Shown: piece after piece, positions 38,569 through 48,350 of the stretch
Layout: the number at the start of each line of letters is the position of its first letter
How positions within the stretch are numbered: the first letter of the stretch is position 1
From: Stentor roeselii
Lineage: Eukaryota > Ciliophora > Heterotrichea > Heterotrichida > Stentoridae
Length of the DNA: 64,000 nt
Assembly (NCBI GenBank): GCA_006503475.1
Contig: RSEH01000130.1
Coordinates: forward strand, 62,001 to 126,000
Direction: 5' to 3'
The notes under the pieces: generated by a model
The model's database searches: none
What the model saw: only the letters and a program-made list of their open reading frames with translations
Told to the model about the DNA's origin: nothing
Position numbers and translations under genes: made by a program

Positions 38569-38806
38569 GAGTTATTGGTAGTTTAAATAATTTAGTCACA
38601 AAGTGAATATCAAAACCTTCCAAATAATCATGAAATCAATTATTTTCAATCTAATCATAACTTAAACCTCCAAGTATTTCCCACCTAAAAACATATCTTA
38701 ATTCTAAATATTCAAACTATTCCATAATCATCAAAAATTCCATTTTTCAATCAATAAAAACTTAACCTCAAAAATAAAACCATACAAACCCAAATTCTAA
38801 TCTAAA

Positions 38807-39424
38807 TCAAGTACGACCCAACACAAACGCGACTACCACAACTCCAATAAAAAGCAGCAAAGACAACAAAACAATAATAACACAAGTTGTTTTACGATAT
38901 GACTGCTTTTTCTTTGTTTTTTCTAGTTCCTGGGTAGTTTGTTTTGAGTTATTCCTGGTTTCTTCCATTTCAGCATCAATTCTATCCAACACTACCCCTT
39001 GTTCAATTGTTATTTTTGAGCACTCATCCATTAATTCTTTAGCACTTTTCATCTTAGCTTCCAATTTGACCGTCTGCTGATTCCTTAGCAAGAGTAAATC
39101 ATTATCAAGCTCTTGAAATAAAGTTTGTTTTGAGTCAAATTCATTTTTTTCAAGTTTTTCAACGATTTCTTCGAATCTTTTACGAAGTTGAGGGACTTTT
39201 ATCGACTGGCTCCGAGTTTCTTGGTTGTTTGAAGGGATGAATTCATTTAAATGTCTCAAAGACTCTTCGATTCTCTCACAAAGGTCGTTGATGGTCTCTT
39301 CGGATGAATGCTTTGACGATAAATTTTCAAGTTCTTCCAACATCTGCTCTGTTGAAGAGGTTAAAGTTGAGAAAGTAGAGGGGAGTAAAGGGGTCTAAAT
39401 CATTCTTACTTGGGTTTTAGACAT
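38807..39424 (-). CDS. Syntaxin-type SNARE (Qa)
   Basis: 200 residues, two exons; intron 39395-39409. The N-terminus is MSKTQ then TPLLPSTFSTLTSS. A helical N-domain leads to the SNARE motif around 120-170 (LMDECSKITIEQGVVLDRIDAEMEET, whose Gln before Gly marks the Q layer), and a C-terminal membrane anchor (TCVIIVLLSLLLFIGVVVV). EQG-x-x-x-D-x-I is typical of Qa SNAREs (syntaxins). The N-terminal Habc bundle is short, so it may be a diverged syntaxin. Likely acts in vesicle fusion. Confidence 0.78.
39395..39409 (-). other. 15-nt intron (syntaxin gene)
   Basis: GTAAGAATGATTTAG, phase 0 with an in-frame TAG at its end. It comes only five codons after the ATG. It connects MSKTQ to TPLLPSTFS in frame. 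Confidence 0.8.
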
Positions 39425-40024
39425 GTGATTTGGGAATAAGGTTATTTATTAAATAATGAAGGTTTAAACTTTAGATGACTGTTTATTTGTACCTTAGGAA
39501 AAATTTTATATGATTAGAGGGAATTAATTTAAGATAATATTTTTTTTAGGTTGATTGAGGGAATTATTCAAGTTTATGTTGTAACTTTGATAAAGAATAT
39601 TCAAAATGTTAAAAAAACTATTACTCAATGTTTTTATCATCAAGAGTGTTAAAATTCCTTAAATGTTGTAGATATTTTTCGTAAGTGATTATATATTATC
39701 TTATATAATAATTTTATAAGTAAAACAATAGAATTTATTTAACATTGTGTGAAGACCATTAATCCAAAATTTTAAAATTGATCTATTGATTTAAGATAGT
39801 TACTAAACATCAATATTTATTCGACTAATATTTGATGCTTAATTATCCAATTAATCAAAAATTTTTATTATCTTAAAATTCGATACAACTATATTTCCAG
39901 GTATTAATTATAAAATCAATAATAAAAAAACAAATAATCCTTAAGTTTATAATAAACCAAAAGATTTTATGAAAAGTTCTTTAGCATAAAACATCCCATA
40001 AAAAAAAATTCTAAAACATTCTTA
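39425..40024. other. AT-rich intergenic stretch
   Basis: 600 bp, very AT-rich, between the start of the syntaxin gene and the end of the RING/zinc gene, both on the minus strand. No open frame, tRNA or repeat was seen. It should hold the syntaxin promoter. Confidence 0.5.
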
Positions 40025-41692
40025 TTAGCTAACTCTATTCACTAACACATAGGCGCATCTGATACACACATCATATATGCATTCTGAACAATTAAAACTT
40101 CCACAACTTTCGTATTCCATTCCACAACTACTGCAGTAATACGAATAATTGTACTTTGCAGTAGTATTAAAACTCCACGAAAGTTGATGTCCATAGAAAC
40201 AATATGCAGAGATTCCTTGATAAGCCCCTAGAAGAATAGTTCCATAGCAAGTATCACAAAGGTCGAACTCACATCGTCGACAATGATAGTTCGAAATGGT
40301 TTCAACATGCGCCTTGCATCCATTGCATTGAAATTTTCTAGATGAATATCTGAGTTCATATAAATCGAGCTGATCTTTCGAGTACACCAAAGCATGTCCT
40401 TGAATACAAGTAACATGCAAATATTCACTTCTGTTGAAGTACTCTTTGCAACTGGCACAAATCGCAAACCTGCACCATTCACACCAGACTCCTGAGTCAT
40501 TTGAGTATAACTTGCATACTGAGCAAGTGAATCCTTGGTTCGAATAGGCCAAATTAATAACTTTTAAAGGGTGGTTCTTATTACACCATCCTAGATCCTT
40601 CTTAGTTTTTGGTTTGCAGTTTAAGCAGAGATCATATGAGCAGACCCTGCACGACCAAGAAGGTCCTAAAAAATTATTCGAGCAAGCATGGCAGACGATA
40701 TTCTGAAATCTTTGAAACTTTCGCTTATAAAATTCAACTGAATCTGTATAATAACTCAGAGGGTGTCTTTGACTACAAACCCATTCAATCTTATCTGCTT
40801 CTTCTCGAGGTTGAGATGAACTTTCATAACAATCCTTACACAAGAAAAACAAGCAAATTTCACAAGAAGCGAACTCTGCAAATCCAGAACTCTTGCAATG
40901 AGAGCATATTTTAGTTGAAGTCTCTTCAGAATTTTCAGAATTTAATTGAAGTTCATGTCCTTTAAGACAATATTTTTTAATACCAGAATTTTTTAATTCC
41001 TCTATTTTTTCATTCCAGTTATTTTTACAGCAATCATCACAAACATGAAAAGAACAAATTTTGCAAGCGTTAGCAGTTTTATCTAACAGCCTTAAACAAA
41101 AGATGCATTCTAATTTTAAGATCTGTGAGTTTTTCCTTAAAGAAAACTTGTCAAAATCATAATAATTGAAGATAAGATGATTACTAGGACATTTTCTGAC
41201 TTGATCAGAAATAACGACTTGTTTAGAATAAAGCTGCTCAGTCAAGCATCTTTCACATAAATCAAAATCGCACTTTCCGCACGAATAAGAAAAATTCAAG
41301 GCAGAGATTCCACAATGTCTGCAAACAATTAAAGAATTTATCGCTTTACCAAAAAATAGATTTTTTTCTTTTGATTTTCGAAAATTTTTTAAATGATGGC
41401 CTGATGAACAGACTAATGAAGATCCTTGTTCTTCGTCTTGGGAGTTTAGGAGAGATCTGTTAATTTCAATTTGTTTAAGGGATTGATAATCATTGATTAG
41501 TTCAAGTAGAGCAAAATTTTGTTTGAGGTTTTGTAATCTTTGAGTTAGTGGATTTCGGTCGAAAGGACATTTAGGAGAAAATTTTGAATAAATACTTTTA
41601 GTGCAGGTGTAACATAACGTGTGCCCACACTCTAAGATTATAGGACAATAGTTAGTGTCGTTATGGTCATTGAAGCAAACTAAGCATTCCAT
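40025..41692 (-). CDS. RING finger protein with seven DC1-like zinc repeats
   Basis: 555 residues. N-terminal RING-HC (~3-45): CLVCFND...CPIILECGHTLCYTC...CPFD. After a helical linker there are seven repeats of the form C-x4-H-x-[LI]...C-x2-C...C-x2-C-x[FYL]-x-[LVI]C-x2-C: e.g. CSSGHHLKNF...CGKCDFDLCERC; CLKGHELQL...CEICLFFLCKDC; CFYGHQLSWS...CSECIYDVCIRC. This resembles plant DC1 (C1-like) or ZZ zinc modules. RING plus DC1-like repeats is an unusual architecture. It is probably an E3 ligase with an unknown binding partner. The ATG follows CTATAAATATAAA. Confidence 0.85.
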   Translation of the reverse strand: MECLVCFNDHNDTNYCPIILECGHTLCYTCTKSIYSKFSPKCPFDRNPLTQRLQNLKQNFALLELINDYQSLKQIEINRSLLNSQDEEQGSSLVCSSGHHLKNFRKSKEKNLFFGKAINSLIVCRHCGISALNFSYSCGKCDFDLCERCLTEQLYSKQVVISDQVRKCPSNHLIFNYYDFDKFSLRKNSQILKLECIFCLRLLDKTANACKICSFHVCDDCCKNNWNEKIEELKNSGIKKYCLKGHELQLNSENSEETSTKICSHCKSSGFAEFASCEICLFFLCKDCYESSSQPREEADKIEWVCSQRHPLSYYTDSVEFYKRKFQRFQNIVCHACSNNFLGPSWSCRVCSYDLCLNCKPKTKKDLGWCNKNHPLKVINLAYSNQGFTCSVCKLYSNDSGVWCEWCRFAICASCKEYFNRSEYLHVTCIQGHALVYSKDQLDLYELRYSSRKFQCNGCKAHVETISNYHCRRCEFDLCDTCYGTILLGAYQGISAYCFYGHQLSWSFNTTAKYNYSYYCSSCGMEYESCGSFNCSECIYDVCIRCAYVLVNRVS

Positions 41693-42000
41693 TTTATATT
41701 TATAGATAATTTATTAACCATATTAATGAGTGCTACATTTTTTTTAGTTAATCTTTAGACTAAAATATTGGTAAACTAAGCATTTAAGGACTTAAACCAT
41801 GACTGAACTATTAAAATATCGATAGACTACTCATTTAAAGCTGTAAACGATGATAGAATGATTAAAACCACAAAACTCAAAAACAATAAATTTAAAAACC
41901 AATTAAAATACCTAATCTTATCCAAACTTTCAACCATTCAAGAATCATCATTCTCCCCAATCTCATAAAAAATTCCATAAACCTTCCGAAATCCTTAAAA
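41693..42000. other. Shared 5' region of two divergent genes
   Basis: 308 bp between the RING/zinc gene (minus) and the helicase gene (plus). The right part (41941-42000) is 17 C to 2 G on the coding strand of the helicase. No gene seen. Confidence 0.5.
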
Positions 42001-43632
42001 ATGATTTTAGACAAAACTTCATTTTTCGAAGATCTTGACGACCCGATTCAAGTTCACAACTGGAGTTTCAAAAACCCAAACGTAAGCAGCGAATCATCCA
42101 CAGGTCAGAAAAGACAGCGAAAAGATGTAGTTTTGCAAGAGTCCGACATGTCCTTCGGCGAGTTAGGCCTTTCCAAGCCATTAGTAAAAGCCTGCAGCGA
42201 CCTCGGTTTTCTAAACCCGACAGAGATCCAAGAAAAAGTGATTCCTTTAATCCTAAAGAACTCAGACGTGATGATCTGCGCAAAGACAGGTTCAGGAAAG
42301 ACAGGGGCATTTTCCCTTCCTATTCTTCACAAGTTAACCAGAAGAGACAGGTTCAGCAAAGCGACACGTTGCATAATTCTCAGTCCAACTCGAGAACTAT
42401 GCCAACAAATTCACTCAATGATTGAAAATTACATAAAATACACTGACCTTGTCGCTCGCGTTGTTTTTGGAGGAGCGAATTCTGCAAAGGAACAAAAACA
42501 ATTGCAAGAAAATCCTGATATTATTGTTGGAACTCCTGGAAGGGTACTTGATCATATTTTGAATACTAAGGACTTTTCTTTTGAACATGTCGAATTCCTG
42601 GTTTTAGATGAAGCTGACAGGCTTCTTGACATGGGCTTCACTGACGAGTTGACTGAAATTATTAAAGAACTGCCGAAAGATCGACAAACTGTACTCGCTT
42701 CTGCTACTTTAGGAGAAAGGGTTAAAGGATTAGTAAACCTTGCACTGAAAAATCCCGTTCGGGTTGGAAAAGAAGGAATTCCTGATAGTCTTAAACAGGT
42801 TATTGTTCGAATGAAGGAAGACTGGACTAGAGAGTCAGTTGTAGTTCATTTACTTAGTGATCAGGTGAAAGGAAATGTGATTGTCTTCTGCAGGACTAAA
42901 GCTGACTGTCATCGAATGTTTAAGTTACTTGAACTTTTAGGGTTTTCAGTTGGAGAACTTCATGGACACTTACCACAATCAGCGCGGTTGAAAGCTTTGG
43001 AAGACTTTCAAAATGGAGTCTTTACTATTCTCATTGCAACTGACCTGGCTTCACGAGGACTGGACCTTCCAGTCGACACAGTGATAAACATGCACATTCC
43101 AGAAGAACTCAGCAAGTTAAAGCATCGAATTGGAAGAACAGCGAGGGCAGGTCAAGACGGCATCAGCATCAATCTTTGCAACGAAGACGAAAGAACCTTG
43201 GTGAGAAAAACGATTAAAAAAAGCACCGTCGGCCTTGCCCTTGACAGTGAAAAACTCGCAAAGGTCAGAGAAAAAGTTGAGAAAAAGATGAACAAGGTCA
43301 GAGAAGTCATCAAGGAAGAAATGATTGAAAAAGAATTGGCAAGAGCTGAGATCGAGGCGAGTAAAGCGAAAAATTTGATTGACTATGCAGATGAGATTTA
43401 CAATAAACCGAAAAAAGAATGGATTGTCAAGAAAAAAGATATAAAAAAAACACAGGATATTGAAAATCTTGGAAGTAAAAAAGATAAACGAGAACTTCAT
43501 GGAAAGATTTTAAAGCATAAACTCATGATGGAAGGATATAAAAATGCTGCAAAGGGGATTAAAAATATAGAAAAACATATCAGCAAGGCACAGAAGAAAA
43601 ACAACAAGAAACAAAGAAGCAAGTCTAAATAA
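42001..43632 (+). CDS. DEAD-box RNA helicase, DDX27/Drs1-like
   Basis: 543 residues. All DEAD-box motifs are present: PTEIQ (Q), AKTGSGKT (I), PTREL (Ia), GGA, TPGR (Ib), DEAD (II), SAT (III), VFCRT (IV), TDLASRGLD (V), HRIGRTARAG (VI). The short N-terminus (~50 residues), LDEADRLLDMGF and the basic C-tail with KPKKEWIV and a run of Lys are as in Drs1/DDX27, which work in 60S ribosome assembly in the nucleolus. Subfamily assignment is by these features, not by a tree. ATG at 42001. Confidence 0.9.
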   Translation: MILDKTSFFEDLDDPIQVHNWSFKNPNVSSESSTGQKRQRKDVVLQESDMSFGELGLSKPLVKACSDLGFLNPTEIQEKVIPLILKNSDVMICAKTGSGKTGAFSLPILHKLTRRDRFSKATRCIILSPTRELCQQIHSMIENYIKYTDLVARVVFGGANSAKEQKQLQENPDIIVGTPGRVLDHILNTKDFSFEHVEFLVLDEADRLLDMGFTDELTEIIKELPKDRQTVLASATLGERVKGLVNLALKNPVRVGKEGIPDSLKQVIVRMKEDWTRESVVVHLLSDQVKGNVIVFCRTKADCHRMFKLLELLGFSVGELHGHLPQSARLKALEDFQNGVFTILIATDLASRGLDLPVDTVINMHIPEELSKLKHRIGRTARAGQDGISINLCNEDERTLVRKTIKKSTVGLALDSEKLAKVREKVEKKMNKVREVIKEEMIEKELARAEIEASKAKNLIDYADEIYNKPKKEWIVKKKDIKKTQDIENLGSKKDKRELHGKILKHKLMMEGYKNAAKGIKNIEKHISKAQKKNNKKQRSKSK

Positions 43633-43731
43633 TGATTAAATGATTTTAGTTATTCAATATTCATGTTTTAAAATATCTCTAATAAGTCTTTCACTTAACC
43701 AAGAACCCCTAAACCCATTAATCCTAAATTT

Positions 43732-45729
43732 TCAAAACTTCGCTAAAAACTTATCATTGAACTTTTTATACCTTCTCCAGTTTTCAATCCTCTCTTCAAT
43801 TTTCTGATATCTTTTCCTGATCTGCTGTCCTTCATCCACCGCGATCTGAAGCATTTCCTGAATTTCCGAAAGTGGGTTCCGATCAGCGAATTCTAAAGAA
43901 ATCATTTGAATTTCCTCTTTAATATTAATTTTCAAGTCCTTCGACCTGATTTTTCCAATTTGTCCCTGAACATTGACTTGAAGTAAGACCTTCATTTCCG
44001 CAAGTGACCTGATAAGAGTCCTTTGTTTTTTATTGACTTCTTCAGTTATTTCATTCCAAATTTTCGAAAAGTCGTGTTTAACCTTGTTGATCATGCCCAT
44101 GCCCATGCCAAGCAAAAAGCTTTCATGAGGAGAAATGACTGAAAACATTCTTCTCGTATGCTTTACTATTTCAATATCTCCAAAGTACTCCCCAGGGCTT
44201 AAAACTCGAAAAGTCGTGTTATTTTCACCGAAAATATAATGAACCACTCCTTGACCAATGAAGTAAATATAGTCCGCATAGTCATTTTCCGCATAAATCA
44301 CCTCGTTTTCAATGAAATAATGCGCTTCTAATAATGGAAAAATCGTAGAAACAAAAATCTGATCTTTATTATTGAAAAATTTCAGAGATTTGAGAATTCC
44401 TGAATACATTCTCGTCGCTATTTTAAATTTTAAATTACCTGAAAGGTCTTGAATTACTTCATTTTTTAAAGAAGATGAATAAGTTGACCTCATGATTCCG
44501 AGTTTTATTTCGTTTTCGATTTTGGACTTGGTGAACTTGTCAAGACCCAGTTCGTCGACGAAGTTGTCTAAAAGAGAAAGCTTTTGGTCCATCAGGGCTC
44601 TTTTCATGTCGTATTGGGAAAGGGAGGTTGAGAGAGAACTGATCACAAAGGATAAAAAGTAAGTACTTATGCACATCCAGACGAAAACTATGCATTTTTC
44701 TAGGATTGTTGATGGAGTTATCTCACCGTATCCTATTGTTGCTAGTGTCACGAATGAGTAGTATATGCATGTCAGGTATATATCTCCTAGAGGCTTGTCT
44801 TCGTAACCGTATCTTACTATCCAGCAGTCGTAGGAAAATTCAGAGAATACGCAGGTGTAGTAGAAGAAACAAGCGAATATGTGGATTGATATGATTATGG
44901 AGAGAATTGTGGTTATTGCTCTTCTGACAGTGTAAGTCACTTTAAAGAAATTCTGAATGCCAGACAAAAGACTATCTTTCTTCGAATACCTGAACAACTT
45001 GACAGCTCTCGTAACTTTAAGCAGTCTTCCAACATTCCTCAACTTAACCAGCCTGATAATATTATCATACCTCGGGTAACTCGAGTTGTCATCTAAAACA
45101 ATATCAATGATACCAGAAGGAAAAGATGCAAGAAGATCAAGTAAAAACCAACTCTTCAAATAATTCAAAGCAATTTCTTTATTTCCTAGATGAATAGCGC
45201 CTTCATTATCATAAAATCCAGTGAAAAAGTTGATAATCACATCAACCAAAAAGCTAAAATCAATAATCATGTCAACTACAAACAGCGGGTCCCCTGGCTT
45301 TGTCTCTAAAAACGCGAGGTTGACAGGAGTAACAATACAAGAATAAATCAGCCAAACACTCAAATAAAAATCCCAAAGATTCCTAAAGAAATTCTCAGGA
45401 TTAATTGAAAATCTACACTCAGACCCTTGAAACGTTTGCTCTGAATCCCCTTTTCTGCTTGAAATGAAAAACTTTTTCAAATCTGCAGTGTTAAAAGACT
45501 CTTTTCTCAAGTTTAAAGCATTTTCTGACCGAATGATCATTCTTTTAATTCTGATCTGGCTGACGATTTTCGCTTTAACCCTCTTCCAAACTGATAAATA
45601 TTTAAAATTTTTGTTTAAAAGGCTTTTTTCTTCATATTTATCAAGTTTTCCACTTTCATCAGTGATTCCGATATCATGATTCGGTAGAACTTTCTGTTGT
45701 TTTTGAAACATTTTGAGTAACACAGACAT
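43732..45729 (-). CDS. CNBD-type voltage-gated potassium channel
   Basis: 665 residues from the ATG at 45729 (after AATAACTTGAAA). The six membrane segments include S4 with regular basic residues (RLVKLRNVGRLLKVTRAVKLFRYS) and a pore TLATIGYGEITPS (GYG, K+ selective). The cytosolic C-part holds a C-linker and a cyclic-nucleotide-binding domain (FPLLEAHYFIENEVIY ... LSPGEYFGDIEIV). The phosphate-binding cassette is changed: GD in place of GE and TRRMFSV in place of the usual R-T/S-A, so ligand binding is doubtful, as in EAG/Erg channels. Such channels are many in ciliates and set membrane excitability. It ends with TGA. An in-frame ATG at 45765 overlaps the divergent gene. Confidence 0.9.
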   Translation of the reverse strand: MSVLLKMFQKQQKVLPNHDIGITDESGKLDKYEEKSLLNKNFKYLSVWKRVKAKIVSQIRIKRMIIRSENALNLRKESFNTADLKKFFISSRKGDSEQTFQGSECRFSINPENFFRNLWDFYLSVWLIYSCIVTPVNLAFLETKPGDPLFVVDMIIDFSFLVDVIINFFTGFYDNEGAIHLGNKEIALNYLKSWFLLDLLASFPSGIIDIVLDDNSSYPRYDNIIRLVKLRNVGRLLKVTRAVKLFRYSKKDSLLSGIQNFFKVTYTVRRAITTILSIIISIHIFACFFYYTCVFSEFSYDCWIVRYGYEDKPLGDIYLTCIYYSFVTLATIGYGEITPSTILEKCIVFVWMCISTYFLSFVISSLSTSLSQYDMKRALMDQKLSLLDNFVDELGLDKFTKSKIENEIKLGIMRSTYSSSLKNEVIQDLSGNLKFKIATRMYSGILKSLKFFNNKDQIFVSTIFPLLEAHYFIENEVIYAENDYADYIYFIGQGVVHYIFGENNTTFRVLSPGEYFGDIEIVKHTRRMFSVISPHESFLLGMGMGMINKVKHDFSKIWNEITEEVNKKQRTLIRSLAEMKVLLQVNVQGQIGKIRSKDLKINIKEEIQMISLEFADRNPLSEIQEMLQIAVDEGQQIRKRYQKIEERIENWRRYKKFNDKFLAKF

Positions 45730-45745
45730 TTTCAAGTTATTTATA
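45730..45745. promoter_or_regulatory. 16-bp gap between divergent start codons
   Basis: Between the K+ channel gene (45729, minus) and the RING-CH gene (45746, plus). The sequence TTTCAAGTTATTTATA is AT-rich; TTTATA directly precedes the plus-strand ATG. A bidirectional start region is inferred. Confidence 0.4.
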
Positions 45746-46927
45746 ATGAAACAAGTAGTTTCCAAAGGCTACGCCCAAGGCCTATCAAATCACAGCAGCA
45801 TGCAACATTCCTCCGCGATTTTCAACCAATCCGAGGAATTCGACGTGTCTTCCATCAGCAAGAACCCAAACAAGTCCCTTTCCAGAAGTTCCGGGTTTCC
45901 AGACGTTCTGAGTTTAAACTGTCGCTTTTGCGGTAGGAACAACAAGGCCTTCAAATTGTTTCCAGTCTGCAAATGCCCAGACAAGTTCCTGGGCCATGAA
46001 AAATGCCTAAACGGCCAAGCTGAAGGAAAATGCAAAAAATGCGGAGTGAAGTGGTTGTCAGTGTCTGACTTGCAAATGTCTCCAGAGATCCTCATTGATA
46101 ATTCGAATAACCTGAGTCGTTTAAATGAAAGTGAAGGCGAGTTTAAAATGAGAAATACGATAAAAGCCGCTCTTGAAAGACCTAAATGCAGGTTTTGTGG
46201 ATCGGAAAGTGAAAATGAAAACAATAAAATTATTTATCCTTGTCAATGTCATACTCTTGACTATAAACTTGCAAGGGCTCATCGCAAGTGCGTGTTTGAC
46301 AGAGCTTTGTACTTGCATAGTGACGAGTGTGAGAACTGCAAAGTTCGGTTTAACTTTTCACCTGTTTTTAAAAGTATCTGGGTCTGCAGAGATCAACAGG
46401 CACTTAACAGGTACTTCGCTGATTCTTTTAAACTTTTTTTATTTGGAGCTGCACTTTTTGGACTTGCTTTTTTCTTGTTTGCTGTTGAAGAGTTTTATGA
46501 GGATGATTGGGCAATGTGGACTTGGAGTGTTGTTTTAAGGGTTTTTTTACTTTTGCTTGCGACGGTTTTTTGGATTTTACTGGTTTTTGGGTTTTTTAGT
46601 GTCAGGAGGAAAGTCGTGGAAAGTCTTGAAGTTCTTTGTCAAAAACAAGAAATCGCTCGAATGTCAAGTTCCAGTCATGAGACTTTTTTAACTTTTTTAC
46701 AGGGACTTATAGAAAAAGGAACTATTCCTAAAGTCCCAGCTTTAATCAAGCGAGTCGTTGTAAAGAAAAATGAAAATGGAACCCGTAGAATAGTTGAACT
46801 TGACACGAATGGAGAAAACATCGAATCTGAGATGTTAAGAGAATTTTCTAGTAAAATGAGTAAATCAATTGAAAATAGTGAAGATTTTAAAGAAGAAGAT
46901 ATAAACGAGCACAGTTTTAGTGAATAA
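45746..46927 (+). CDS. Membrane protein with two RING-CH (RINGv) domains
   Basis: 393 residues. The ATG at 45746 follows TTTATA. Two Cys/His modules: CRFCGRNNKAFKLFPVCKCPDKFLGHEKC...CKKC (~58-103) and CRFCGSESENENNKIIYPCQC...AHRKC...CENC (~150-200). Both fit the C4HC3 RING-CH pattern of MARCH E3 ligases. Two membrane helices follow (~230-250 and ~265-290), then a cytosolic tail. MARCH proteins ubiquitinate membrane proteins. A tandem RING-CH pair is unusual. The PDI gene starts 10 bp after the stop. Confidence 0.82.
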   Translation: MKQVVSKGYAQGLSNHSSMQHSSAIFNQSEEFDVSSISKNPNKSLSRSSGFPDVLSLNCRFCGRNNKAFKLFPVCKCPDKFLGHEKCLNGQAEGKCKKCGVKWLSVSDLQMSPEILIDNSNNLSRLNESEGEFKMRNTIKAALERPKCRFCGSESENENNKIIYPCQCHTLDYKLARAHRKCVFDRALYLHSDECENCKVRFNFSPVFKSIWVCRDQQALNRYFADSFKLFLFGAALFGLAFFLFAVEEFYEDDWAMWTWSVVLRVFLLLLATVFWILLVFGFFSVRRKVVESLEVLCQKQEIARMSSSSHETFLTFLQGLIEKGTIPKVPALIKRVVVKKNENGTRRIVELDTNGENIESEMLREFSSKMSKSIENSEDFKEEDINEHSFSE

Positions 46928-46937
46928 TGTAATAATA

Positions 46938-48347
46938 ATGATTTCTAGAATCCTATCTTTTTTATTTCTCGCTTTTTCCCTTGCAGAGATTAAAGAAGAA
47001 GACTCAGTCTGGGTGTTAACCGACGAGAACTTCGAAGACGCTTTTTTACTTCAAGCAGAGATTTTAGTTGAGTTTTACGCTCCTTGGTGCGGCCATTGCA
47101 AGAAGCTAGCTCCGGAGTACTCAAAAGCAGCGAAGCGTTTAAAATCCCATTCGATCCAAATAGCGAAGGTAGACGGGACCACATCTCAGAACTTGACGAA
47201 AAAATACGATATTCAAGGGTACCCAACTTTGAAGTACTTCATCGGTTCTAAGCCGGTGGAGTACACAGGAGGAAGGACTGAAGACTCAATTGTGAGCTGG
47301 ATTCTTAAAAAAACTGGAAATTCTTTGATAGTGATCCAGGACTTGGATAGTCTTAAGGCGAAACTGGCAAAGACAAAGGTGGCGGCAGTGCTTTTCTCGC
47401 AGACTGACTCGAAAGAACATACTTTGTTTGGAATTGTTTCGAAAAGTGTTGATGATCTCACTTTTTACTCTTGTCCTGACCCTCAGGCACTTGTTGAGTT
47501 TCAAGTCAAACCTGCCACTGTTGTGGTCTTCAAACAATTCGATGATAAACGTGTGGACTACTCTGGGGTTTTCAGTACTAATGAAATTATTAAGTTTGTG
47601 GAGAAGAATAAACGACCTTGGGTTGTTCGGTATGATGAAAATGTTGATCAGGTGGTTCATGAACAGAAAAAAAACTGTCTTATTGTTTTTCGACATGAAT
47701 CTGAAGGAAGGGAAATTGAAAAAGTATTGAAAAAAATTAGTAGACAATTGGAAGGAAAAGTTATTTTTGCTGTTTCTGACCTGTCTACTGAAGAAAACCG
47801 GAAACTCGTTGGTCAGTTCGGAATCCCAGGAAAAAAACAACCCGCTGCCCTTCTTCTAGACTCATCAAACGAGGCGAAGTACTTCAAAGACGGTCCAATC
47901 AGTGAGGAGAGTTTGAAACAATTTCTAAAAGACTGGAAAGCAAAAAAGCTTGACCCTCTACTAAAGTCTCAAGACCCTCCTGCTAAGGATATTGAGAACT
48001 TTGTCAAGGTTCTTGTTGGGAAAACCTTTGAAAGTATTGTCATGGATAATAAGAAAGATGTTCTTGTTGAGTTTTACGCTCCTTGGTGCAAACATTGCAA
48101 GGACTTAGCTCCGAAATATGAACAACTCGCTAAGCGGCTTAGGAATGTTGAATCAGTTGTTATTTGCAAAATTGATGCCACTGCTAATGAAGTGAAGGGG
48201 ATTAAAATTGAAGGATATCCTACAATTAAGTTCTTTCCCGCGAATAATAAGAAGGGCTTGGACTATCGGGGAGATCATGAGGTTGAGTCTTTGATGAACT
48301 TTATTAAGGCTAGGGCAACCTTTCCAATTAATAAGGAGGAACTTTAG
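46938..48347 (+). CDS. Protein disulfide isomerase
   Basis: 469 residues. The ATG at 46938 (after AATAATA) begins a signal peptide (MISRILSFLFLAFSLAEI); an upstream GTG in the same frame is not used. Thioredoxin-like a-domains at both ends: active site APWCGHCKKL near 50 and APWCKHCKDL near 375, with b and b' domains between. The second active site is CKHC rather than CGHC, which would alter redox potential. It ends in KEEL, a weaker variant of the KDEL ER-retention signal. It oxidises and reshuffles disulfides in the ER lumen. The stop is 3 bp from the stop of the next, convergent gene. Confidence 0.95.
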   Translation: MISRILSFLFLAFSLAEIKEEDSVWVLTDENFEDAFLLQAEILVEFYAPWCGHCKKLAPEYSKAAKRLKSHSIQIAKVDGTTSQNLTKKYDIQGYPTLKYFIGSKPVEYTGGRTEDSIVSWILKKTGNSLIVIQDLDSLKAKLAKTKVAAVLFSQTDSKEHTLFGIVSKSVDDLTFYSCPDPQALVEFQVKPATVVVFKQFDDKRVDYSGVFSTNEIIKFVEKNKRPWVVRYDENVDQVVHEQKKNCLIVFRHESEGREIEKVLKKISRQLEGKVIFAVSDLSTEENRKLVGQFGIPGKKQPAALLLDSSNEAKYFKDGPISEESLKQFLKDWKAKKLDPLLKSQDPPAKDIENFVKVLVGKTFESIVMDNKKDVLVEFYAPWCKHCKDLAPKYEQLAKRLRNVESVVICKIDATANEVKGIKIEGYPTIKFFPANNKKGLDYRGDHEVESLMNFIKARATFPINKEEL

Positions 48348-48350
48348 TAG

